This document shows positions 8,077 through 15,653 of a DNA stretch of 33,311 bases, piece after piece. This DNA comes from Piscirickettsiaceae bacterium NZ-RLO1 (GTDB lineage: Bacteria; Pseudomonadota; Gammaproteobacteria; Piscirickettsiales; Piscirickettsiaceae). Position numbers and translations under genes: made by a program. The notes below the pieces were generated by a model that saw nothing but the letters and a program-made list of their open reading frames with translations, did not search any database and was not told where the DNA came from. The stretch lies in contig LVCQ01000018.1 of the NCBI GenBank assembly GCA_001644975.1, positions 1 to 33,311 on the forward strand. Direction: 5' to 3'. Within the stretch, counting starts at the first letter, position 1, and each line of letters opens with the position of its first letter.

Positions 8077-10179
8077 ATGAGTGATGTAATTCGTCGAGCA
8101 AAAGAGGTTTTAATAAGCAAATCAATTAGTCATGATTACTTGCATACAGACTCTCTATTTAATGAAGAGGTAGCTCAAGCTATACTAAATTTGAATGAGT
8201 TTGCAGACTCTGATCTTGCCAATAAATTTTTTGACGCAATTAAGAAAGCCTCTGAGATTAAAAACAGTAGCCCTGATGATATTAGCAAATCAATTATTAA
8301 TAAAATAAAATATGCAAATATTTTGATTAAAAATAATCTTTTTAATAAAGATTTGCTAGATTTTATTGAAAGAAATCAGTGGCATGTTTTAAAAATTTTG
8401 GCAGAAAATAAAGATTGCCTTAAAAGTGAAAAAGGTTTGTCGGCGGCTTTAAAGGTAATAGGCCCTAAGCCGAATGTAGCTCGAGGAATTTTTGCTCTAA
8501 TTAGGGAAAACTTGTTCTCTGATGATATTGTCGATCTAATGGAGCAAGGCTATAATCGAGATAAAATAATTGAAGTGGCGAAAAGACTAAAAAGCATGGA
8601 CGTGCTTCGTAATAAGGATGGCAAGTTAAATATTGAAACTGTTTATACCTCTTTAGATAAATTTAATTCTAAGTGTAAAAATTTAGGGGGTCTTAATGGA
8701 CTTCCTGATAAAAAGAGTATTCAAAAAATAATTGATAACCTTGAGATGAAAACCATTGATAATAGTGGTGGTGGTCTTTGTGGTGATAAAAGTGTTTTTA
8801 TTGGGATACTTACCCAGCTTAAAAAAGAAATAGTTTCAGGGAAAAAAGACTCACTGTTTGAAAAAATTTATTTAAATTATAAAGAAATTTATAATAGTTT
8901 ATATTATAATAAAAGCCCTAAATTAACAAAAGAACAATTTAAAAATAGAATTTATTATTTTGATTTATATCAACAAGATGAGGGTTTATTAAGAGAAGTA
9001 GCACTAAGCTTTAGGCAGATGATCAGAAAAGGTTATGGGAAAGAGATTTTTGATAACTTTGAAAAGAATCTTAAACTGTGTGAAAAGGTTAAAAATTACT
9101 GCAAAAGAGCTATGAACGATGATAACTCGACTGTGGATTCACTGAAAGATATTTTAAAAAAAGTAATAGAAGACAGAAAATCTTTAGGTGATAATTCAAC
9201 TTCTAAAATCAATGTTGAAAATTTAAAAACTGATGATGAAATTAAAAAAGAAATAAAAGATCAAATAAAAGAAATAGAAATAGATGCGTATAGATACAAA
9301 ATATCAGCAGTTAACATGATGTATCTGCAGTCAGATCCTGCCCGCACAAAACTACCTACAAAACTCCGGGATTTAGATAGGAAGGTTAATCAAAGCGAAG
9401 AATTAAATGACCAAGATAAAAAAGAGTTAAACAAATTAGCAATATCTGCTTTAAATTTAGTTGAAGATAAGTTATTTTCACCTTGGACATTAAGTATTTA
9501 TAGTCAAGTTTCAACAGAAAAATATCTAGATCAAAATATCGTAAAAGATAGACTTGCTAAAGAGTTAGATTTAAATGTATCAAGTCAAGGTCAAAAGAGA
9601 GACACTGCCCTTACAACTGATAATTTTTTGCTGCATCACGAACCCGGTGGTCGTTTCAAGAGGCCACACTTTCAAACTGATGTACCCAAAGAAGATATTG
9701 ACTATTGTCAAAACCTTACTTTAATAGCTAATGAAACGTATAGAAGCGAGTTTATTAAAATTTATAACTTGTTATATGAAACTGATCCTAAATGGCGAAT
9801 ACAAAAACGGCAAAAAGATTTTAGTAGTATGTCGAATGCACAAATCAGTGAATATATTAGAAAAAATGAAATCAGTAGATCAAGAGCTGCTTTTAATATT
9901 TTGAAGCTTTATGGAAGTTATGGTATGAATAAAAAAGTTGTAAATGCCGCCATAGGAGAATACCATAGATTAAATAAACTTGGCCTTATTAAAAAAGGCA
10001 GTGTGCAATCTACAGCCTATTTAAGAAAGGATAAATATATAAATAACTTTATATCTTCTATTGTTGTCCCGGGTAAAGTGAAACAAAGAGTTGATAAAGT
10101 GTCAACGACGTTACTGCATGACAAACATTTTGAGGATATCAGAAAGCAGGAACACTCAAATGATGTAATAGAGCTTTAA
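8077..10179 (+). CDS. large helical-repeat protein, candidate secreted effector
   Basis: A 700-residue, lysine- and asparagine-rich protein of strongly helical character. I recognise no enzyme domain. No signal peptide or membrane segment is seen. Residues about 85-185 contain degenerate helical repeats of the form AxxLIKNNLFNKDLLDFIE and IFALIRENLFSDDIVDLME, closely resembling repeats in the 250-residue protein at 12.9 kb. Residues about 370-410 are a charged coiled-coil stretch. A GGGLCGDKSVF segment near 228-238 is the only glycine-rich loop. The C-terminal third (HHEPGGRFKRPHF onward) looks globular and alpha-helical. The ATG is preceded at 7 nt by AGGGTG-like bases. It is markedly AT-rich compared with rsmE, which suggests acquisition. 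An injected effector is inferred from composition and company only. Confidence 0.7.
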   Translation: MSDVIRRAKEVLISKSISHDYLHTDSLFNEEVAQAILNLNEFADSDLANKFFDAIKKASEIKNSSPDDISKSIINKIKYANILIKNNLFNKDLLDFIERNQWHVLKILAENKDCLKSEKGLSAALKVIGPKPNVARGIFALIRENLFSDDIVDLMEQGYNRDKIIEVAKRLKSMDVLRNKDGKLNIETVYTSLDKFNSKCKNLGGLNGLPDKKSIQKIIDNLEMKTIDNSGGGLCGDKSVFIGILTQLKKEIVSGKKDSLFEKIYLNYKEIYNSLYYNKSPKLTKEQFKNRIYYFDLYQQDEGLLREVALSFRQMIRKGYGKEIFDNFEKNLKLCEKVKNYCKRAMNDDNSTVDSLKDILKKVIEDRKSLGDNSTSKINVENLKTDDEIKKEIKDQIKEIEIDAYRYKISAVNMMYLQSDPARTKLPTKLRDLDRKVNQSEELNDQDKKELNKLAISALNLVEDKLFSPWTLSIYSQVSTEKYLDQNIVKDRLAKELDLNVSSQGQKRDTALTTDNFLLHHEPGGRFKRPHFQTDVPKEDIDYCQNLTLIANETYRSEFIKIYNLLYETDPKWRIQKRQKDFSSMSNAQISEYIRKNEISRSRAAFNILKLYGSYGMNKKVVNAAIGEYHRLNKLGLIKKGSVQSTAYLRKDKYINNFISSIVVPGKVKQRVDKVSTTLLHDKHFEDIRKQEHSNDVIEL

Positions 10180-10350
10180 TTTCACGTTAGTCACTGTATT
10201 ATTTATATCTTTTAAAGTAGAGAATAAACTTATTTTTAACTAAACAAAGATAATTTCATAAGGTAAATTTCTTATTATATATAAATAATTTATATAAATT
10301 AAATCTATATCACGCAAAAATTTTACTAATGCTATTATTCTTTATAGTGA

Positions 10351-10369
10351 GCTTTGAAGTTTGCAAAGC
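10351..10369. terminator. hairpin between convergent genes, possible terminator
   Basis: GCTTTG (10351-10356) pairs with CAAAGC (10364-10369) around 7 nt. A second palindrome, TTATAGT (10375-10381) with ACTATAA (10392-10398), overlaps the end of the leftward gene. Both sit between convergent genes ending at 10179 and 10393. There is no strong T-run. Confidence 0.35.
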
Positions 10370-10392
10370 CCATATTATAGTGCTGTAAATTA

Positions 10393-11451
10393 CTATAATG
10401 ATGCTGTATTTATGCCGCCAGACGTTATTAAATAAGTGATTTTTTGCCCACTATGAGTGACTATACGCCTCGTTATACCATATAGAGTGATATTACTTGA
10501 CATACTGCCTAGCTTATTCCAGTGAACGCCATTATCTGGTGATTCAGTCACGTTTCCTTTTTGACCTGCTGCAAACCATACTGAACCATTAGCAGAGTAA
10601 ATAATATCATACAGAAGAAAGTCATTGTGTGTAGTAAATAGATGTGTCCAGTGCTGGCCATAATCATTGGATACAAATGTTCCATTACCAATTGCCATAA
10701 AAACTTTGTCCTGTGGGTTAAATGCGACGGCATATACACAGACGCCTGGAACATTGTATTGTGTTTGCCAGTCCTCTCCAGCATTATATGTGGTTAAAAT
10801 CGCGCTAAAGAGACCCTCGGGATAGTTAGGTTTTATATAGCTGCCAACAACCATTAATAGCCCACTGCTACCATTGTCAGTAATTATATTTAAGAAATTA
10901 AATTGTTTTGCGGTTGCGTTAGGTGGTTGGGGAGCTCTCCAGGAGCCGCCGTCATCATCGGAGACTAAAAGTGTCCCTGAATTGCCAACGGCAACCCATC
11001 GATCTAATAGCCTTTCATAAGTCACGCCATGCAAGGTTTGAGTAGCGCTACTATTTTTTGCACTAATACTCCAATTATTATTGTTGTTGACCGCTTTAAT
11101 AATTTTGCCGTTGTTGCCAACAATGATACAAGTGGCAGATGCATCATTACAGGCAACTTTGTTGTAGGTTGTTTGGTCAGGGCTCTTTTCTTTTATCCAT
11201 ACCCAGCCTTTCGTTGGGGAGCCTGAAGCGGTTAAGATATTGCCATTTTCTCCAACAGCAATCCATGATAATTTAGAATTTACTACTAAGCTTGCGGAGC
11301 TTAGTATATTACCATAATTTGTTGGTAAGTTTGCAGGTGACCAATTGCCTTGTAAAAATGGTGATAGAATGCTGCTATTTATTGAGTAACTGTTATAAGA
11401 AAAGAATATGCTGAGTGTTGCTGTGGCAATGTAAGTAAGTAACTTATTCAT
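10393..11451 (-). CDS. secreted beta-propeller protein with Asp-box (BNR) repeats
   Basis: A 352-residue protein with a signal peptide (residues 1 to about 23, SYNSYS then INSS). Four Asp-box motifs of the S-x-D-x-G-x-x-W type are visible: SDDDGGSW (164-171), YNAGEDW (222-228), SNDYGQHW (261-268) and SPDNGVHW (304-311). Intervening strands have the pattern WIAVGENGNIL, IIVGNNGKII, WVAVGNSGTLL and WFAAGQKGNV. This is the sialidase-like or Ycf48-like propeller architecture of about 40-50 residues per blade. No sialidase catalytic arginine triad or Tyr/Glu pair could be made out, so a binding or structural role is more likely than glycosidase activity. It is single, convergent with the 700-residue protein gene, and probably periplasmic or secreted. 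Confidence 0.75.
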   Translation of the reverse strand: MNKLLTYIATATLSIFFSYNSYSINSSILSPFLQGNWSPANLPTNYGNILSSASLVVNSKLSWIAVGENGNILTASGSPTKGWVWIKEKSPDQTTYNKVACNDASATCIIVGNNGKIIKAVNNNNNWSISAKNSSATQTLHGVTYERLLDRWVAVGNSGTLLVSDDDGGSWRAPQPPNATAKQFNFLNIITDNGSSGLLMVVGSYIKPNYPEGLFSAILTTYNAGEDWQTQYNVPGVCVYAVAFNPQDKVFMAIGNGTFVSNDYGQHWTHLFTTHNDFLLYDIIYSANGSVWFAAGQKGNVTESPDNGVHWNKLGSMSSNITLYGITRRIVTHSGQKITYLITSGGINTASL

Positions 11452-11872
11452 CTAATTAGACCTTGTTTTTTCTGATTGAAGCATTAAATCAGTTTTTTCA
11501 TTGTAAAATTGTGAAGTATGAAATTATAGCTTACTTTAATTTTTTATAAATAATGATAATGGGCTGATATTCTTTATGCAAAGCATAAAATAGCGTGAGT
11601 ATTGATCATTATCAGGTGTAAATATCGATTGAATTAGATTATTTCAAGGCTTATGTATAAAGAATAGCTGACTTTGTGCGAGAGTAAGTTAATAAACTGA
11701 TGGCTGGAATGTGAAAAATAATGTCTATTCTGGTGTATAACTCACTAAAATTATATACTGCTTTAAGAAAAAATTTGATGAGTGTATTTGTATGAAAAAT
11801 ATTATGAAAAGTAGTACAGTTAATGATTATTTATCACCTGAGAAATACGAATAAAGTTAAAAATTTGTCTAG
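11452..11872. other. intergenic, AT-rich, with a short broken reading frame
   Basis: Mostly featureless. Near its right end (from ATG at about 11792) a short frame reads MKNIMKSSTVNDYLSPEKYE and then stops. It probably belongs to the decayed gene that continues at 11873-12031. It also resembles the start of the remnant at 15427 (M-x-S-S ... N ... L ... Y). Confidence 0.4.
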
Positions 11873-12031
11873 AAAAAAGTTGCCAGATTAAAAGCGGGTA
11901 GCTATAAAATTGTTGACATTACGGAATGGGTAAACCGAGAGCCTGAATTGCCCACAGATAGGACAATTTCAGGAAAATTTGATTATGTTTTCATTTCTTA
12001 TGTTACCAAAAGTAGGAAAACAAGGATATAA
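11873..12031 (+). pseudogene. 3' remnant of a decayed gene (copy A)
   Basis: An open stretch of 52 codons without a start ends at TAA 12029-12031. It encodes YKIVDITEWVNREPELP and then TDRTISGKFDYVFISY, followed by a basic tail. The same peptide, broken by frameshifts, is found at 15479-15597, so both copies descend from one gene. Stops at 11870 and just before it interrupt the upstream part. The family is unknown to me. It ends 6 nt before the stop of the leftward family P gene. Confidence 0.6.
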
Positions 12032-12037
12032 AGGAGA

Positions 12038-12541
12038 TTAAAGTATCGTGCAGCGATCTTCCTGTCCCTCATTTAATGCAACTGGCTCTTCTAGTTCTTT
12101 CATAACATGATCAGCAATGAGTGTAGATGTGTCATATGGAAGGCTTGGGTCTCTTTTTTGATCAAGTATTTGTATAATGTCTTTTTTTGAAGTTTTTATA
12201 ATATTAATTTTCTTGAAAGATTTTTCGATTTGATTAAAAGTTACCTTTTCACTATATTTATCTTCTATAAATTTTTTCATGAAATCATTAATTGATTGAA
12301 GATTAGATAGTATACAGTCTTTAAGGGAGGGGGTACGATCCATCAGCTTTACATAGTCTAGTGCTGCTATTAGATCTACAGACTCCATACGATTAATATC
12401 TAATATATCATATGGAAGATCACCAATAATTGTATCTATTTTTAATAAGACTCTATCATTTACATATGAGGTATCAACAATTTTATAAAGCTGCTCAGAT
12501 TTAACAATAATGCTTAAAGCCTTGTTCTTCATCGACGGCAT
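12038..12541 (-). CDS. family P small protein, copy 1, ending in a CaaX-like tetrapeptide
   Basis: A 167-residue hydrophilic, helical protein of no family I recognise. It is paralogous to the products at 13692-14195 and 18405-18936. All begin Met-Pro and share a C-terminal block, here KKINIIKTSKKDIIQILDQK (111-129) and DPSLPYDTSTLIADHVM (131-147). No signal peptide or membrane segment. The last residues are Asp-Arg-Cys-Thr-Ile-Leu, so the final four fit a CaaX box with Leu at the end. In eukaryotes that marks a protein for geranylgeranylation, and several bacterial effectors use such tails. The start is well supported by AAAAGGA 7 nt upstream. Expression in a host cell is inference. Confidence 0.72.
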   Translation of the reverse strand: MPSMKNKALSIIVKSEQLYKIVDTSYVNDRVLLKIDTIIGDLPYDILDINRMESVDLIAALDYVKLMDRTPSLKDCILSNLQSINDFMKKFIEDKYSEKVTFNQIEKSFKKINIIKTSKKDIIQILDQKRDPSLPYDTSTLIADHVMKELEEPVALNEGQEDRCTIL

Positions 12542-12900
12542 TGATTAGTCCTTTTCATTATTTCCTAGCATAAGTATATTACGAGCCTTAATTAAGTAAG
12601 ATAACTGCAATTTATAGAGTTAATTCATGTATAACATGTTTAGTGCAGTGTGAAAGCAATGATAAATTTGATTTTAAAAAGTACTTGATGGGTTTTATCC
12701 AAATAAAGCTCATTGATTGAGTGCCGGGAAAATCAGTGTTAGGATTAGCAGCCTATGGTTTCATAACGAGATGAGTGAGGTGCCTTTTCTTTGATTAGTG
12801 ATACTGTGAATTTTATATTTCTGCAGTCCATTTGATAGATTGTGATCGGTTTTTATGCAATAATTGTTTAATTTTAGAGTAGCAAGGGAGATGTTTTTCT
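12542..12900. other. divergent intergenic region between family P copy 1 and the 250-residue repeat protein
   Basis: Contains the conserved upstream block of family P (described at 12601-12629). No further gene was recognised. It must also hold the promoter of the rightward gene at 12901. Confidence 0.5.
12601..12629 (-). promoter_or_regulatory. conserved block upstream of family P copy 1
   Basis: On the minus strand the core reads ATAAATTGCAGTT (12603-12615), 62-74 nt before the ATG, with CATGAATTAA on its upstream side. The identical 13-mer occurs at the same distance from the start of copy 3, and a 10/13 match occurs upstream of copy 2. Shared promoter or activator site is the likely reading. 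A good sigma70 -10 at 17 nt could not be paired with it. Confidence 0.5.
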
Positions 12901-13653
12901 ATGGCTATTGAGAGTTATGAAGATTTAGCTGAGTTTTTGCAAGAGAATGGCGAATATAGCAAGAAAGCGAAAAAATTAGATCGAAAATATAACCATAAAA
13001 GTAATTATGACTACATTGTTGACCACCTGACGAGTTTAGATTATCTCCTTAACGCGATTAAGGCTCTACAAAAGATTACTGAGTTTAATTTAGATTACTG
13101 GGAGAAAATGCGTGACTCTTGGGGTTATCGATGTGCTTTGTCTAAGCTAGACGAAAATGGTTTACTGGATGATACATCGTTGGCACAAATTGGTGAAAGC
13201 AAAAATTTGCAGAGTGCGGTTGCGTTGCTAGGTGAAAATAATCTACTAAATAAAGATAACTATGAAGACCTACTAGAGTCTGAATCTTTACGCCAAACAC
13301 TGGCGACTTTATGCAAGGCTGATGTAATGCTCAACTTGCTTAACCAGGACTCATTTGCAGAACTAAAAAAACCACGATTACAACATACAGTTTCTGCATT
13401 AAATACGGTTGGAAAACTTAATAGCTCTGTTCTTAAACGTATTCTAAAAAAACCTGAAGAACAGAAAAAATTACTTATCAGTAGTGATGAGGAATTTGCC
13501 AGGAAACTGCAGCAACAAGAGCTTAAGGGCAGCAAATATAAAAGCGTTGAGCAGTTTGTGGGGGCAGAGTTACTCTTTTACGAAAAAGCGCATAAAGGTG
13601 GTATAAAGCCACCCGTTTTAGAAAATATAGATCATGCACCAGAAATTTTATAA
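12901..13653 (+). CDS. helical-repeat protein with MIU-like motif, candidate effector
   Basis: A 250-residue cytosolic-type protein with no signal peptide. Residues about 40-190 are helical repeats of roughly 25-30 residues built on the pattern A-x-x-x-L-x-E-N-N-L-L-N-K-D-N-x-E-x-L (SKLDENGLLDD, ALLGENNLLNKDNYEDLLE, ALNTVGKLNSSVLKRIL). They are similar to those in the 700-residue protein at 8.1 kb. Residues 194-207 read SSDEEFARKLQQQE, which resembles the eukaryotic inverted ubiquitin-interacting helix (acidic patch, Leu/Phe-Ala-x-x-Leu-Gln). The C-terminus is proline-containing and possibly disordered. AAGGGAG precedes the ATG by about 10 nt. It is convergent with family P copy 2, 38 nt between stops. 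Effector status is inferred. Confidence 0.72.
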   Translation: MAIESYEDLAEFLQENGEYSKKAKKLDRKYNHKSNYDYIVDHLTSLDYLLNAIKALQKITEFNLDYWEKMRDSWGYRCALSKLDENGLLDDTSLAQIGESKNLQSAVALLGENNLLNKDNYEDLLESESLRQTLATLCKADVMLNLLNQDSFAELKKPRLQHTVSALNTVGKLNSSVLKRILKKPEEQKKLLISSDEEFARKLQQQELKGSKYKSVEQFVGAELLFYEKAHKGGIKPPVLENIDHAPEIL

Positions 13654-13691
13654 ATTCGGAAGGAGAGGAAAAAACAGCAAAAAAGTGATGT

Positions 13692-14195
13692 TTAGACACC
13701 AAGCTTATTACTTTTACTCAATGAAACAGGTTCGTTATATTGTTCCATGACATAATCAGCAATAATTGTAGACGTCTCAGGTGGGAGCTGTGGGTCTTTT
13801 TTTTGATCGAGTATCTGTATTATGTCTCTTTTCGAGGCTGTTATAATGTTGACTTTTTTAAAGGCCTTTTCAAGGTTCTGAAAAAATTGTGAGTCTTGAT
13901 TTTTGCCCACTCTATTAGTCAACACCATTTTCGCATATAATTGGAGCAGCTCAATCTTTTTATTTATTTTTTGTTTGAAGTCAATGCCAGTAGATAGGTC
14001 ATAATAAATTGATTGGATAACTTTTGATGAAGGTGTAGATTTTTTTTTATTTTTTAGTCGATCATGTGGCATATCATCGATGATTTTATCTATGGTAGAT
14101 ATATCACTAATCTTTACTAATGGTTTATTTATAAGACATTTCACTTTTTGAAGTTTCCTGAGTGTGGTTATCGCTCTTTCTTCAATTGTTGGCAT
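13692..14195 (-). CDS. family P small protein, copy 2
   Basis: A 167-residue paralog of the products at 12038-12541 and 18405-18936. The shared C-terminal block is AFKKVNIITASKRDIIQILD then QKKDPQLPPETSTIIADYVM. The N-terminal half shares IDKIIDDMPHDRLKNKKK with copy 3. It is hydrophilic, lysine-rich and mostly helical, and lacks signal or membrane segments. It ends NKLGV, with no CaaX tail, unlike copy 1. AAAAGGA lies 8 nt before the ATG, the same leader arrangement as copy 1. Function unknown. The repeated convergence with helical-repeat genes may be meaningful. Confidence 0.75.
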   Translation of the reverse strand: MPTIEERAITTLRKLQKVKCLINKPLVKISDISTIDKIIDDMPHDRLKNKKKSTPSSKVIQSIYYDLSTGIDFKQKINKKIELLQLYAKMVLTNRVGKNQDSQFFQNLEKAFKKVNIITASKRDIIQILDQKKDPQLPPETSTIIADYVMEQYNEPVSLSKSNKLGV

Positions 14196-14252
14196 TAATG
14201 TGTCCTTTTAAATGGATTTTGTGTGGACATATTATGATGATTGCTGGCACGA

Positions 14253-14282
14253 TATAATTGAAATTAATACTTATAATTGATG
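14253..14282 (-). promoter_or_regulatory. conserved block upstream of family P copy 2
   Basis: On the minus strand ATTAATTTCAATT (14256-14268) lies 61-73 nt before the ATG. It matches 10 of 13 bases of the block of copies 1 and 3 and is flanked upstream by CATCAATTAT, exactly as in copy 3. Confidence 0.42.
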
Positions 14283-14444
14283 GAAGGTATAGCTTTATTA
14301 AGAATTGAACTGGGATGGTTTGGAATGCCTAGTTTAGAAACAAACATTGATACAAGAATTAAACAAGCCACTATTAACGATGAGTATTTAATGCCGATGT
14401 ATATCAATTTGAACAGAATGTATATGACCGATCTAAACAGTTGA
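14280..14444 (+). pseudogene. short broken reading frame, probable gene remnant
   Basis: A 54-codon frame from ATG 14280 (MEGIALLRIELGWFGMPS ... INDEYLMPMY) stops at 14442. A second frame continues the coding look just after it (VYQFEQNVYDRSKQLKQAF, then a stop at about 14458), as if a frameshift near 14395 had split one gene. The INDEYL segment loosely recalls the broken start at 11792. No ribosome site is convincing. Confidence 0.3.
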
Positions 14445-14494
14445 AACAGGCATTTTAAAATTATATAAATGAGTATAGTAAGTTAGCCTGATCG

Positions 14495-14578
14495 TAAAAT
14501 CTAACACTTTTACCTAAAATAGGGGACATGAGCCAATTTTAAGTGTAAATTGTATTTTAACCAAAATGCTAGATTTTA
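14495..14578. repeat. 9-bp inverted repeat, 66 nt apart
   Basis: TAAAATCTA (14495-14503) is the exact reverse complement of TAGATTTTA (14570-14578). The enclosed DNA has no reading frame. It may be a small non-coding mobile-element remnant, or chance in AT-rich DNA. Confidence 0.25.
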
Positions 14579-14685
14579 TATCGGTTTAGCTCACTTTCGT
14601 AATTACACCTTGGTAAATGCCTGTTTTGAGTAATGTAAAAAAGTGTGTTGTGATGAAATTTGCACAAGCACACTAACTACATCAG

Positions 14686-15021
14686 TTACTGAAAATCGAC
14701 AATTGGCATTGCTGAAGCAGTTTCCGGTCCAATATCACCAGCCATACTTTTGATTTGTTTATTAAACCACTGATCAAAAGGGTGTTGTGAGTTTTCCCAT
14801 TCTTGCATTTTTTCAGGAAAAGTTGGGCCTACTTCATGAAAGACTAGAATATAATCGCTTTCTTTTATTACTTTATGAAAAACTTTTACGTTAACTATAT
14901 CATAGCGATCAAGCATATCGCGCCACTCTTTCGATTTCTCTGTAGATGCCACTTGCATGAATTTTTGATATTGCTCAAGACAACCTGACTTTAACGGAAT
15001 TGAATATAATACGGAGTTCAT
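14686..15021 (-). CDS. small alpha/beta protein, possibly of the dimeric ferredoxin-like barrel type
   Basis: A 111-residue cytosolic protein. The pattern of a strand (NSVLYSIPLKSG), a helix with CLEQYQKFMQ, then alternating strands (DIVNVKVFHKV, DYILVFHEVG) and a helix ending WENSQHPFDQWFNKQIKSM suggests a dimeric alpha-beta barrel fold such as DUF6176-like or rhamnose-mutarotase-like proteins. The W-x-x-S-x-H-P-F-D-x-W element is the most distinctive part. No catalytic assignment is made. AAGG lies about 10 nt before the ATG. It stands alone among decayed sequences, and its composition is less AT-rich than the flanking debris. Confidence 0.65.
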   Translation of the reverse strand: MNSVLYSIPLKSGCLEQYQKFMQVASTEKSKEWRDMLDRYDIVNVKVFHKVIKESDYILVFHEVGPTFPEKMQEWENSQHPFDQWFNKQIKSMAGDIGPETASAMPIVDFQ

Positions 15022-15426
15022 TTTGAAAATACCTTATATCTTGTTAAATAAAAATAGTCAGACCTATTCTCAAAAAACACTAACATAAAAAAGAGAAAAT
15101 TGTTATGAAAATTGATGATGTTTTTAACGCAACAGCAAAAGATTTCTGAAAAATTCTCGGCATTTTCTATCGACATTTTAAAAGATTAAAATAAGAAGAA
15201 GTGTTTGGTTATTGTGAAGGTGAACAAAAAAATACCAATGGGACTTAACTAAAGTGATAAAGGTATGGACTCGATATAGCATAAAAAAAGAGGAAAGTGC
15301 AGAGGGCGAAACCTAGACTCACAAAGTAGTTTACGCGAACTTGAGTATCAAGAGCAGTTAAATAACCTAATTAATGTAAGTTCGGTATAAATGAGCCGGC
15401 CAATAGGTTGCGCTGGATGTTAAGTG
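15022..15426. other. non-coding stretch with gene debris
   Basis: Several short coding-like pieces occur without an intact gene. MKIDDVFNATAKDF from ATG 15104 is stopped at once. LDSQSSLRELEYQEQLNNL is encoded at 15313-15390 before a stop. They look like fragments of a formerly longer rightward gene. Confidence 0.4.
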
Positions 15427-15597
15427 ATGGCTTCTTCTCCTGAAAATAATAGGCCACTAACCCAGCAAGAATATTGACCATAAAACTGTTGACACTACGA
15501 AGTCGCTAAACCAAGAGCGTGAATTACCCATAGATAGGCAACTTTGGGAAAGTTTGATTGTGTTGTCACTCCTTATATTGCCGGAAGTAGGAAATGA
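15427..15597 (+). pseudogene. remnant of a decayed gene (copy C, related to 11873-12031)
   Basis: ATG 15427 opens MASSPENNRPLTQQEY and meets a stop. One base over, the frame continues HKTVDTTKSLNQERELPIDR from 15479. After a one-base deletion near 15545 it resumes GKFDCVVTPYIAGSRK to TGA 15595-15597. The last two parts align with YKIVDITEWVNREPELPTDR and GKFDYVFISYVTKSRK of the remnant at 11.9 kb, in the same order. At DNA level the alignment runs over about 115 nt. The family is unknown. Confidence 0.6.
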
Positions 15598-15653
15598 AAT
15601 TTAAAACAATTAGGTGAAGTAAGGTGTCAGATTAAGCCAGAATTAATCTTAGT

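Noticed and set aside
12130-12160. F-box-like reading of the family P C-terminal LPxxTSTxIADxxM block
   Set aside because: It has the LP start, but is too short and too near the C-terminus for an F-box, and later conserved positions do not fit.
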